Assembly (NCBI GenBank): GCA_902725215.1
Contig: CACUVI010000025.1
Span: forward strand, 168,326 to 232,325
From: Rhodospirillaceae bacterium LM-1
GTDB lineage: Bacteria; Pseudomonadota; Alphaproteobacteria; Rhodospirillales; WMHbin7
Direction: 5' to 3'
Length of the DNA stretch: 64,000 nt
Part shown: positions 1-7,246 of the stretch, one piece after another
How positions within the stretch are numbered: the first letter of the stretch is position 1
Layout of the letters: each line of letters opens with the position of its first letter
Translations under genes and position numbers: made by a program
The notes under the pieces: generated by a model
What the model saw: only the letters and a program-made list of their open reading frames with translations
What the model was told of the DNA's origin: nothing
Database searches by the model: none

Positions 1-1
1 G

Positions 2-619
2 ACCGTGTTCAATCCACTTGGCGCGCTTGGATGGGATGGCGTCAAGCCGTTGCGTCTGGTTACACACCACTGGGGGGCACACGCCTTCAAGGGAAGGGAC
101 GTCTATGAATGTCTCGACACTCTGCTTGACCAAGAAGAGTGGAAGGGCTCCCTTGACTTCACATATATAGGAAACCTACCGCAGGGATCAGCCTTACACA
201 ACGCGCGTGTGATTGCACCGCTGGATGGCGACGTCCTGGCAGACGAGCTTAGGCGGCATCATGTTTACCTGAGCGCCTCACTTAACGAGCCAGCTGGGAT
301 GCACCACATTGAAGGGGCAATGTGCGGGCTGCCGCTTCTGTACCGCGACAGCGGGGCTTTGCCTGAATACTGTTCAGGATACGGCGAAAGCTTCACGGGT
401 CCTGGCGATTTTCCTGATGCACTGCGGCGCATGATTGCGCGATATAAACAGCACCGTTCTGCCATTCTGGCTTCCTATGATCACACGGCAGTACGCATGA
501 CGGACGCGTATATCGAACTATTCGGGTATTTGGTGGCAAGACGTTCCGAAGTCGTCTCTCGCCGACGTCTATGGCGCCAACCTGCTACTGCCTTGGCGCT
601 TGCGTGGATAAAACTATAG
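2..619 (+). CDS. Glycosyltransferase family 4 (group 1), C-terminal part, cut by window edge
   Basis: This is the C-terminal half of a GT-B retaining glycosyltransferase that would transfer a sugar from a nucleotide-sugar donor in the cytoplasm. The reading frame is open to the left edge, so the GTG at position 5 is probably internal and the true start lies outside. The family signature EX7E is present (Glu95 and Glu103 counted from that GTG), followed by a Gly-Leu-Pro and Ser-Gly-Ala-Leu-Pro-Glu stretch typical of the donor-binding lobe. It is the only plus-strand gene and converges with the minus-strand operon, so it probably ends a separate transcription unit. Acceptor and sugar cannot be told. 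Confidence 0.8.
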   Translation, partial: TVFNPLGALGWDGVKPLRLVTHHWGAHAFKGRDVYECLDTLLDQEEWKGSLDFTYIGNLPQGSALHNARVIAPLDGDVLADELRRHHVYLSASLNEPAGMHHIEGAMCGLPLLYRDSGALPEYCSGYGESFTGPGDFPDALRRMIARYKQHRSAILASYDHTAVRMTDAYIELFGYLVARRSEVVSRRRLWRQPATALALAWIKL

Positions 620-926
620 CGGGATAGCAGTGCGTTCCGCACAGTGACCCTGTCAATGCCGGGCATGGCCCTACTTTACAGCCGAAACGGATGGCCTTCA
701 TCGACGAAACATGCGCTTTCACGGTAACCGTCCAGTGAAGGCTACGGATCAGGGTCTGGGGTTCAGTTGAGGTGACCTGAGACCCAAGTTTCATCCGGCC
801 CCGGTAGAGTCCCACTGCATTTTGAGCTTGCCCCCAACCTTGGACCAGGCTGGCCTGGAAAAACCCCGCTTCATCTGACCGTCGGCTGGCGAGTCAGGTA
901 TTGCCGCGTTTCTTTCCGGCGAACTT
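620..926. other. Convergent intergenic region, possible insertion-sequence debris
   Basis: This 307-base stretch lies between two converging genes. I see no convincing gene in it. A 5-bp hairpin (GTGCG-TTC-CGCAC at 630-642) just after the plus-strand stop has no T-run. Around 771-860 the plus strand carries TGAGGTGACCTGAGACCC and, further on, TTGGACCAGG, which remind me of terminal sequences of IS3-type elements, but no transposase frame or inverted-repeat pair survives. Treat the IS reading as weak. Confidence 0.3.
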
Positions 927-1892
927 TTAGGTTTTGTGGGTCCTCGTAGGTTCGCCAAGCGACGGCGGCGCTTGCGCGTTCTGCGTGGCTGTCTCGATAA
1001 GATAGCGGGGGCGGCGCCGAGACTCCTCCAGGGTCCGCCAGAGATATTCTCCCTGAACGGAAATCATCAGCATTTGAATGCCGCCCAGAACTAGAACGAC
1101 CATCAGCAACAGGCCTACGCCTTCAATTGGGTGGCCTGCAATGGCGAATGACACCGCAAGCAGTGCGCAAAGCAATCCGCTGGTGACCGTTAGTGCGCCG
1201 ATAAGGGCCATAGCCCGCATCGGCAGATAGCTAAAGCCAATGATGGAATCGATGACAAGCTTAATTTTCTTGGAAAGAGTCCAGCCGGAAGTTCCACCCA
1301 GCCGCTTTTGCCTAGCGTAGAATATCCGGTCTTGTCTAAATCCCATCCACGTTATAAGCGCCAAAACGCTCATGTTCCGCTCCTGCAGGCCCTTCAAGGC
1401 AGAAACGACAACTTCGTCGATCAGAAAAAAATCGGCGCCTTTGGCCGGCGTGTCTTCCATTCCAGACATATTACGCATCATAAGCCAGTAGAGACTTGAC
1501 ATGATATTATCTTGCGTCGCGTCAGCACGGGCTTCCCTAGCGGCCCAGACAACTTGAACGCCGTTGCGCCATTTTTCGACGAGACGCAAAATGATTTCAG
1601 GCGGATCTTGGCCGTCTCCGGACATACAGATCACGCCGTTTCCCTTGGCCTTCTCCATCCCGCATAGTAAGGCGGCATGCGATCCAAAGTTCCTGGAAAG
1701 TCGCAAGCCCTTTACCCTGTTATCCTTGACCGCCATATCCGTAATGACCTGAAAGGTCGTGTCCCGGGAATGATCGTCAACGATAATCCACTCCCACTCG
1801 GCGTCGCATTCGCTCAAGACGGTGCTTAGCCTTGAATACAGGATTGGCAAATTCTCAGCTTCGTTAAAAGCTGGCGTCACGACGCTAAGCAC
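927..1892 (-). CDS. GtrB/ArnC-like family 2 glycosyltransferase (polyprenyl-phosphate sugar synthase type)
   Basis: This family moves a sugar from a nucleotide donor to undecaprenyl phosphate on the inner face of the membrane. The GT2 core fills residues 1-215, with VVTPAFNE at the N-terminus, the Asp-Asp pair at 39-40 and GDGQDPPE near 92-99. Two membrane helices follow (about 226-250 and 258-280), then GEYLWRTLEE and an Arg-rich tail, which is the usual ending of GtrB/ArnC/CsbB proteins. Length (321 aa) is normal. The start is a GTG directly preceded in frame by a TGA three codons upstream. It is the last gene of the minus-strand run. The sugar moved is unknown. Confidence 0.85.
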   Translation of the reverse strand: MLSVVTPAFNEAENLPILYSRLSTVLSECDAEWEWIIVDDHSRDTTFQVITDMAVKDNRVKGLRLSRNFGSHAALLCGMEKAKGNGVICMSGDGQDPPEIILRLVEKWRNGVQVVWAAREARADATQDNIMSSLYWLMMRNMSGMEDTPAKGADFFLIDEVVVSALKGLQERNMSVLALITWMGFRQDRIFYARQKRLGGTSGWTLSKKIKLVIDSIIGFSYLPMRAMALIGALTVTSGLLCALLAVSFAIAGHPIEGVGLLLMVVLVLGGIQMLMISVQGEYLWRTLEESRRRPRYLIETATQNAQAPPSLGEPTRTHKT

Positions 1893-2040
1893 CTTCCGTC
1901 ACCCCTTTCAGACGTCGTTGATTCACGGCGACAAGGATAACGGCCAGTCGCTTTCTTGTCACTTGATATCCCCAGGTTCCTGGACGAACTCAAACCGCTA
2001 TTCGGCTATGGACAGAGAGGACGGTTCAGCCTGAGACGCC
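1893..2040. other. Short spacer between methyltransferase and GtrB-like gene
   Basis: This 148-base gap is larger than most in this gene run and could hold a promoter for the last gene. On the minus strand a TTGAGT hexamer is followed 17 bases later by GATATC, only a weak match to a sigma-70 promoter. A CCAGG-AA-CCTGG inverted repeat lies between the two hexamers. I do not see a terminator. Confidence 0.2.
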
Positions 2041-2838
2041 TCAGCGGCGCTTGTGCAAAACCAGATAGACGACGCGGCTGAGCGTTTCAAAGTCTGTGGC
2101 GTACAACGCCACATTAGCTGCGATTTCATTGATTTTCGCGCCATATTGAGGCTGCTCAGGTGCAACGAGCAGCGGATGGACGACCCTTGATATCAGATCG
2201 TAAGCCCCAAACCCACGGCGTTCAACTACGTCGAATTGCCGCCTTAAACTATTCTCCAGCCAGTCTGGATCAAAGTCTAAGTTATGCCATACAGCTGGCA
2301 TTGTTTCCAACCCGAGAGCGTCACGCATTTCGTCAAGCGCTTGCCGGCCCCGGGAGTTTCCTTCAATTAGGATCAGTTGTCCGCCGGGCTTAATAAGATC
2401 CGCGATCTCCTCCAATGCTAAAGACTGCCTTTCCCTATCAAGGATATTGATTAAGCAGCGCACGCTATAGGCTTGGTCGAACGAACCCTTCAAGGCTGAC
2501 GGCAATTTCAAGACGTCGCCTGTCAGGAAAGACAGGTTGTCCGGGTTCGGAATGTCGTCGACTGGATTGCAGGCTCTGCCGATCATTTCGACGCTGTAAT
2601 CCAGGCCAACCATCTCGTCGACTAGGGGCGAAAGGCGTCGGGCAGCATAGCCGGTGCCACAGCCAATATCAATACATCGCCCATTAGGCTTGATCGCCTT
2701 CTTAAGCAGCTCTATTTCCAGCCAACGCTGCCAGACGTCGCGATGGGTCACGGCGACACTTTCTATCTGCCAGTCGGAGGCCAACCGGTCCCAATGCTCC
2801 TTGACCTTCGACCGATTGTTGTTTTCGCTTGCTGACAT
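2041..2838 (-). CDS. Class I SAM-dependent methyltransferase
   Basis: The protein (265 aa) has a Rossmann methyltransferase fold. Motif I reads CIDIGCGTG at residues 55-63, the acidic end of strand 2 is Asp80, and the DQAYSVRCLINI region and LIKPGGQLILIEG correspond to motifs IV and V. It probably methylates a sugar or a small cytosolic glycan precursor, judging only from its place among glycosyltransferases. The ATG is preceded by an AAAGG-like ribosome site. The start and stop are separated from both neighbours by about 150 bases, so it may be transcribed semi-independently. The exact substrate is unknown. Confidence 0.8.
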   Translation of the reverse strand: MSASENNNRSKVKEHWDRLASDWQIESVAVTHRDVWQRWLEIELLKKAIKPNGRCIDIGCGTGYAARRLSPLVDEMVGLDYSVEMIGRACNPVDDIPNPDNLSFLTGDVLKLPSALKGSFDQAYSVRCLINILDRERQSLALEEIADLIKPGGQLILIEGNSRGRQALDEMRDALGLETMPAVWHNLDFDPDWLENSLRRQFDVVERRGFGAYDLISRVVHPLLVAPEQPQYGAKINEIAANVALYATDFETLSRVVYLVLHKRR

Positions 2839-3002
2839 GGCCTTTGCCCTACCGCCAACGGAATCATGTACTTATTTGTATCTCAGGCCTATGAGGAGGA
2901 CTATATTTTCCAACTTGCAGCCGCTTTGCTCGCCCGCGCCTTCTCCTTAGCCGACCCTTTATCTTGGCAAATAGGTCGGATCGAGGTCTAACGCATCGTC
3001 GC
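2839..3002. other. Spacer upstream of the methyltransferase gene
   Basis: This 164-base gap separates the SGNH hydrolase gene from the methyltransferase gene. On the minus strand it contains a good -10-like TATAGT but no matching -35 at the right distance, and an AT-rich stretch just before the start codon. It may contain a promoter, but the sequence does not prove it. No gene or terminator is visible. Confidence 0.2.
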
Positions 3003-4238
3003 TCACTCGTAAATCCGCCGATAGGTTTGTTCGCCCAGAATCTGCCGGGGTGGAATATTAACGAGGGCTCCCAAGCCCTGACCAGGCCGCAGGAATTCAC
3101 CCACCACCGCAGCCGCCAGGAGATGCCCAAGCGGATTCCAGTGGCCATCGCAGGAAAAGGAAAAGTATGGTTCTGGCAAATTGTGCTTCTCGCGGTAAGC
3201 ATTGAAGACAGGCGTCAGGTCGAGAACAGGAATACTCAGTTTGCCAGCGATCGACAACAGGCGGCGCGATGGCCCCGCGGGGTCGAACCCTGGAGGAACC
3301 GCGCTTCCGGTTTGTCTCTTCAGCAGCAATGCTGGATCGGGTGCGCTAGCCATGTGCTCAGGTATGGCAACGATGGAAAAGGTTGCTCCGCTGGTATGTA
3401 CATCCGAAGCTAGGTCCGAAAGGGCCTCCTCGGTCAAAGCCCAGGCACTCTCCCATTCCGGCCCAGGCTCGGCCGCGTATAGCTTCCATCGAGGATTGAC
3501 ACGGTTGGTAAAGTGAGCGGCAAGTGCCACTCTGGCGTCGTGCATCAGGGCGTAGAGAGCCAGATTGCGGCGCAGAAAGCTTCGCCAAGCGGGTGGGCTG
3601 GAGGGGGCAGAGGGGGGGGGGGCAATGGATACAGCATCAACACTTTGCGCTTGGGACTGCCGTGCAACCCTGCCGCAAGGCGCCTTGCTTGTCGTCAGTT
3701 CGCAGGAATTGTCGGCGATGTCGTTTCCAAGATAAACGAACAGAAACACATGGTCGGGCCGGTGCGGCTTTACGAACTTTTTCCAGATTTCGAATTCGCC
3801 GATCGTGCCCAGGCCGCTCAAGCCAGCGTTCATGACGGGCAAGGACGTTGCGGCTTGCAGATGGTCGGCTAGAGTCGAACCGTCGGGCACCTGCAAGGCC
3901 TCCATAAAGGAATCACCAAGCAAAGCAATGCCTCCTGCCTCTGGCCAGTCACTTTGCCCTCGAAAACCTTGGCGATTGGTCGAAACCGGCCGAGCCTCGA
4001 AACAAATGCCTCTGGTCGATGCCGTTTGATTAGGAATCAAGCGGTAGAGTCCGCCTTCTACAGATTGATAGTGCAAGCGTTCCCTGGGATTGGCAAAAAG
4101 CGAACGCTCCCGCTCCCATTGGGTGCCGGTGATACGCAGTCCTAGTTCCAGCAGACCGACGCAAGAAGAAACGGCTGCGACACTCAGCATCAGATTTGTC
4201 AATAAGGCGCGATTTGGGTTCAAGCGGAGCGGCGCCAA
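3003..4238 (-). CDS. Membrane-anchored SGNH/GDSL hydrolase-like protein with an internal C11 tract
   Basis: SGNH proteins add or remove acyl groups, often O-acetyl groups on surface glycans. Residues 11-35 form an N-terminal membrane anchor, so the catalytic part should face the periplasm. Block I is LLGDSF with catalytic Ser110, block III is Gly171-Asn172-Asp173, and block V is DGHWNPLGH with Asp364 and His366. Between blocks III and V the linker encodes Pro207-209 from a run of eleven C bases, a likely slippage site. The start is uncertain: TTG at 4238 gives the longest frame, TTG at 4223 would make a TTGA overlap with the preceding gene, and both keep the anchor. Esterase versus acetyltransferase cannot be decided. 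Confidence 0.7.
   Translation of the reverse strand: MAPLRLNPNRALLTNLMLSVAAVSSCVGLLELGLRITGTQWERERSLFANPRERLHYQSVEGGLYRLIPNQTASTRGICFEARPVSTNRQGFRGQSDWPEAGGIALLGDSFMEALQVPDGSTLADHLQAATSLPVMNAGLSGLGTIGEFEIWKKFVKPHRPDHVFLFVYLGNDIADNSCELTTSKAPCGRVARQSQAQSVDAVSIAPPPSAPSSPPAWRSFLRRNLALYALMHDARVALAAHFTNRVNPRWKLYAAEPGPEWESAWALTEEALSDLASDVHTSGATFSIVAIPEHMASAPDPALLLKRQTGSAVPPGFDPAGPSRRLLSIAGKLSIPVLDLTPVFNAYREKHNLPEPYFSFSCDGHWNPLGHLLAAAVVGEFLRPGQGLGALVNIPPRQILGEQTYRRIYE
3612..3622 (-). repeat. C11 homopolymer tract inside the SGNH hydrolase gene
   Basis: Eleven consecutive G on the plus strand read as eleven C on the coding strand, encoding the end of an Ala codon and three Pro codons. A gain or loss of one base would shift the frame before catalytic block V and inactivate the protein. 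Tracts of this length in surface-glycan genes of other bacteria are classical phase-variation switches; whether this one varies is inference. Confidence 0.85.
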
Positions 4239-5047
4239 TCACCGACGGAAAAGTCGTAACAAATAAAATCCTTCTTCTGGCAAAGGCCGAGCCTGCGCCC
4301 ACTCTCTCTCATGCGCGAAGCTAGGCGACCATCGGGTTTCCCGCCCCAACGCAATAAGGCGTTAAGCGCTTCCTCGCGGTACGCGGTGCCGTTCGAACCA
4401 GTGATCTGATTTCCGTGTCTTCGAAACGCCGCCAGCGGCGTGGCAACACCAACCGGCTCGGTAACTTTCATGAACCGGCACCATAGATCGAAATCACCCG
4501 CCAGCTTCAGCGTTGGATCTATACCTCCGACTTTGTCCCAAAGGGAGCGCCGCCAGAAGGTGGATTCCTGCTGAATCCAGCCTGCGGACCACCAGGAAAA
4601 GCCTGGCAGGTTTCCACCTCGCCAAAAAGAATTGGCTGATGGGAGAGGCAGCGTGCGGGATCTTAAAACTCTCCCTTGGGCGTCGGCGGTCACGGGATAA
4701 AGCGAGGTGATCCACGAGACATCGGGAAAGCGCTCGAAAATCTCGGCAACGACGGACAGCGCCCAGGGCAGATGCAGATCGTCAGCACCGATATAGCCCA
4801 TGATCTCGCCGGTCGTTCTGGCGAAGCCTTTGACTAGGGCATCGTACATCCCCTGGTCTGGTTCCGAGATGCAAAAAGCCAAAGAATCACGGTAACGCTC
4901 AAAAATCTTCAGCGATCCGTCCGCCGATCCGCCGTCGACGACACCGTAGTCAAGAGCCGGGTAGGCTTGATCCAACACCGAACGAAGACAGGCCTCCAAA
5001 AAGGGGGCTTTGTTTAGGCTGGGCGTGATCAACGAGATCTTGATCAC
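4220..5047 (-). CDS. Family 2 glycosyltransferase
   Basis: A cytosolic inverting GT-A enzyme of 275 aa. The N-terminus ISLITPSLNKAPFLE, the VVDGGSADGS loop (Asp38) and the metal-binding Ala-Asp-Asp at 88-90 are the standard nucleotide-sugar site. An aromatic SWWSAGWIQQ segment and GGIDPTLKLAGDFDLW in the second half form the acceptor side and the catalytic Asp region. The GTG start overlaps the stop of the FkbM gene as GTGA, showing translational coupling. Sugar specificity is not readable. Confidence 0.85.
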   Translation of the reverse strand: MIKISLITPSLNKAPFLEACLRSVLDQAYPALDYGVVDGGSADGSLKIFERYRDSLAFCISEPDQGMYDALVKGFARTTGEIMGYIGADDLHLPWALSVVAEIFERFPDVSWITSLYPVTADAQGRVLRSRTLPLPSANSFWRGGNLPGFSWWSAGWIQQESTFWRRSLWDKVGGIDPTLKLAGDFDLWCRFMKVTEPVGVATPLAAFRRHGNQITGSNGTAYREEALNALLRWGGKPDGRLASRMRESGRRLGLCQKKDFICYDFSVGDWRRSA

Positions 5048-5814
5048 GTGCGCAATCTCTTGGTTAGCGCGGCCCGCTGCTCAAGTGTCGCATAATAATG
5101 ATGACGTCGCAAAGGACTATCTTCAGGCACAAAGACGATATCGGCCTGAGCAAGGGCGCCGTCGAGCGGACGGTGAGCGAGGCCGAAAATGTCATAGGGA
5201 ACGAAACCGTATTCCGCCATCCAGGTGATTATCTCGTGAGCCAGAGGGCCCTGCTTGAAAAAATTGAACATCGAGGTTTCGAGTATGACGAAGGCCGTCT
5301 GCCGCAGGACCTGCGCCGACCCGCTCAGAACATCCAGTTCCGCTCCTTGTACGTCGATCTTAAGTAGATAGGGGCCGCTTAGATTGTTCTTCTCAACCGC
5401 CGAGTCCAGGGTGATGGCGGGTACTTCGCGCGGGACTCCGTTGACGTCGCTGGCCTCACCCTCAGTCAGCAGAGATGAGCCAAACAGGTCGGGATGGACA
5501 TTCAGCAGACAGCTTCCTGGCGACGAGGACGCTGCGGCGTGCACAGGTCTGGCCTGGGTCAATGTTGCAGCAACCTGCGACAGCGCCCAGTTAAACTCAG
5601 ACAAGGGTTCAATCATCAAGATGTCGGCCTCGGGAAAGATCGAAGCGGATAAGCGGGTAAAGTCGCCGCGCCCGGCGCCAACATCGATGATGGTTGCGGG
5701 GCGAAAACCGTTTCGCTTGGCTTGGCTCAGTGCGCCGGTCATCGAGACGCGTCGCTGGCTGGGCACGAGATCGTACCCAATGGATCGAAGAAGCTGTAGA
5801 AGAAGGCGCTTCAT
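5044..5814 (-). CDS. FkbM family methyltransferase
   Basis: FkbM enzymes O-methylate sugars or polyketides with SAM. This 256-residue protein has motif I as IIDVGAGRGD (42-51), an acidic Glu69 in LMIEP, and the family hallmark LLKIDVQGAELDVL at about 150-163. The ATG start follows an AAGAAGGCG-rich stretch. It sits directly downstream of a truncated glycosyltransferase gene and is coupled to the next GT2 gene by a GTGA overlap. A role in methylating a glycan residue is likely; the position methylated is unknown. Confidence 0.85.
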   Translation of the reverse strand: MKRLLLQLLRSIGYDLVPSQRRVSMTGALSQAKRNGFRPATIIDVGAGRGDFTRLSASIFPEADILMIEPLSEFNWALSQVAATLTQARPVHAAASSSPGSCLLNVHPDLFGSSLLTEGEASDVNGVPREVPAITLDSAVEKNNLSGPYLLKIDVQGAELDVLSGSAQVLRQTAFVILETSMFNFFKQGPLAHEIITWMAEYGFVPYDIFGLAHRPLDGALAQADIVFVPEDSPLRRHHYYATLEQRAALTKRLRT

Positions 5815-5902
5815 ATCAGTTCAGCCAGTGAGGCAGACAGAGATTCGGATTGAACCTCGCCCGGCAAATGTGCCGACCCCGCTCGTGAGTGCCATAGCAA
5901 CA

Positions 5903-6400
5903 TCATGCAGCAGTACGTCTGCGTAGCATGACAGAGCTATGGCAAAAAGCGTTGTGAAACAGCATCTGCCAACGAATTGCCGGATCGTCCAGCGGTTGGC
6001 GCTGTGTTTCAATCTGTCGTCCGGCTTCGTCGATGACATCATATGCCGTGCGAAGAATGACCGTGTCTGGATGAGCATCCATATAAGACGTCTGCGCTTC
6101 CAGCCGCTCTGGCCTTGACAGATCGTCGGCGTCATGGCGAGCAATATAGTCGCCTTTCGCAATTTCAAGGCCGCGGTTTAGCGCGCCGGCAAGGCCCAGA
6201 GATTCCTGATTATGCAGCCGGATCATACGATCGTCGTGCCAAGCATCAAGAATTGTTGGCGTGGGATCGCTTGATCCGTCGTCGATGACGATCAGCTCAT
6301 AATCTGCCAGGCTTTGGGCGGATATGCTCTCCAGGGCGGCTTGAAGATAGGCCGCTCCATTGCGCACCGCCAACAACACACTGATTTTAGGTTTTTTCAT
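5903..6400 (-). pseudogene. Truncated family 2 glycosyltransferase
   Basis: Residues 1-160 are a clear GT2 N-terminal half: ISVLLAVRNGAAYL, VIDDGSSD at 38-45, RHDADD at 88-93, and HSSVMLRR where acceptor-side sequence normally begins. The protein then stops at 165 residues, although the family usually runs to 250-330. None of the three minus-strand frames in the 88 bases between its stop and the FkbM start encodes the missing half, so this looks like a 3-prime deletion, not a single frameshift. The remaining half keeps the nucleotide-binding part but not the catalytic base region, so activity is unlikely. Confidence 0.7.
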
Positions 6401-6481
6401 TCATCGCTTTGGGCTGCGGCCAAGCACGCTACCGCACTTCGGGTGAATATTCCGAAGGATACCTCAGTACAAAAAACGGAA

Positions 6482-7156
6482 TCAAAGTTCCGTTTCGACA
6501 GCCTTTTTGCGGACAACGTGTAGCAAAGGTACCAGCAAAATGCGAGCATCCGGCACTTGTCCCCGCAGGCTCTCATAGGTTTCGTGCGGCCTGACCGAGT
6601 CCGTTACGAGAACGGCATCAAACTCATTCCCGCACGCGGACAGGATGGGCAGCCCAGCAAAATGTCTAGCATCTGTACCAGGAGCGAGAACACCTATCAG
6701 CTTGATATCAGGTAGTTCCATGGCAGACAGCACTGCAACTTCCGCAAGCTCACCGGTTCCCGCAAGCAACACGCGCTTCCAACCGCGCTTGGTGCAGTAG
6801 TCCAATTGTTCATGACACTGATGGCGGGCGCGCCTAAAGAAGCTGAAGGAATGTGATAGATATTCTGCTGTGAGTGAGGCCTTCTCCGCAAAGCCAGCCG
6901 GCGTCAAGAAATAGGCGTAACGGCGCGCAGGAACCCTCTGCATCTTGATATAGCCCTTGAGCACGCACTTCTTGATGTAGGCGTTGGTCAGACCAACCGC
7001 GATGCCCAGCTTGGTGGCGATAGACTCCTGTGAAATCGTGCAACCCTGTTCAATCTCGGAAAACAAGTGAACAGTGGTGGCGGCGTCCGACCCAGGCGAG
7101 CCGTCCGGCCCATTGGGAAAAGAAAGGCCAGACGGAGTGGCAACGATTTCATTCAT
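6482..7156 (-). CDS. EPS-type winged-helix regulator fused to a Rossmann-like domain
   Basis: Residues 28-110 form a MarR-like winged helix: the recognition region is SQESIATKLGIAVGLTNAYIKK and the wing is KMQRVPARRYAYFLTPAG. This resembles the EPS-associated MarR-type regulators found inside exopolysaccharide clusters. Residues 126-224 are an added alpha/beta domain starting RVLLAGTGELAEVA (Gly133, Gly135), like CoA- or nucleotide-binding domains, which could sense a sugar nucleotide or metabolite; that is inference. It has its own 90-base upstream gap with a promoter-like sequence and is probably the local regulator of the island. The start is the ATG right after that gap. Confidence 0.7.
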   Translation of the reverse strand: MNEIVATPSGLSFPNGPDGSPGSDAATTVHLFSEIEQGCTISQESIATKLGIAVGLTNAYIKKCVLKGYIKMQRVPARRYAYFLTPAGFAEKASLTAEYLSHSFSFFRRARHQCHEQLDYCTKRGWKRVLLAGTGELAEVAVLSAMELPDIKLIGVLAPGTDARHFAGLPILSACGNEFDAVLVTDSVRPHETYESLRGQVPDARILLVPLLHVVRKKAVETEL

Positions 7157-7163
7157 GCCGTGA

Positions 7164-7193
7164 ACCTTAATTCACCCATGCATTGCTTGTCAA
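7164..7193 (-). promoter_or_regulatory. Putative sigma-70 promoter of the regulator gene
   Basis: On the minus strand a perfect TTGACA (7188-7193) is followed 18 bases later by TAAGGT (7164-7169), ending only seven bases before the ATG of the regulator. The -35 is strong and the -10 is weak. The short distance would give a very short or leaderless transcript. The 90-base gap it lies in is one of the few real gaps in this gene run. Confidence 0.4.
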
Positions 7194-7246
7194 AGAGGCA
7201 AAAAGGACCGCCTGATAATTAGTGGCGATGTGTTCTATGGGGTACT

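Noticed and set aside
630-642. Hairpin after the plus-strand glycosyltransferase as a terminator
   Set aside because: The stem is only five bases and no T-run follows.
5821-6168. Frameshifted continuation of the truncated GT2
   Set aside because: The alternative frame does not contain the expected acceptor-side motifs, so a simple frameshift does not restore the gene; deletion is more likely.
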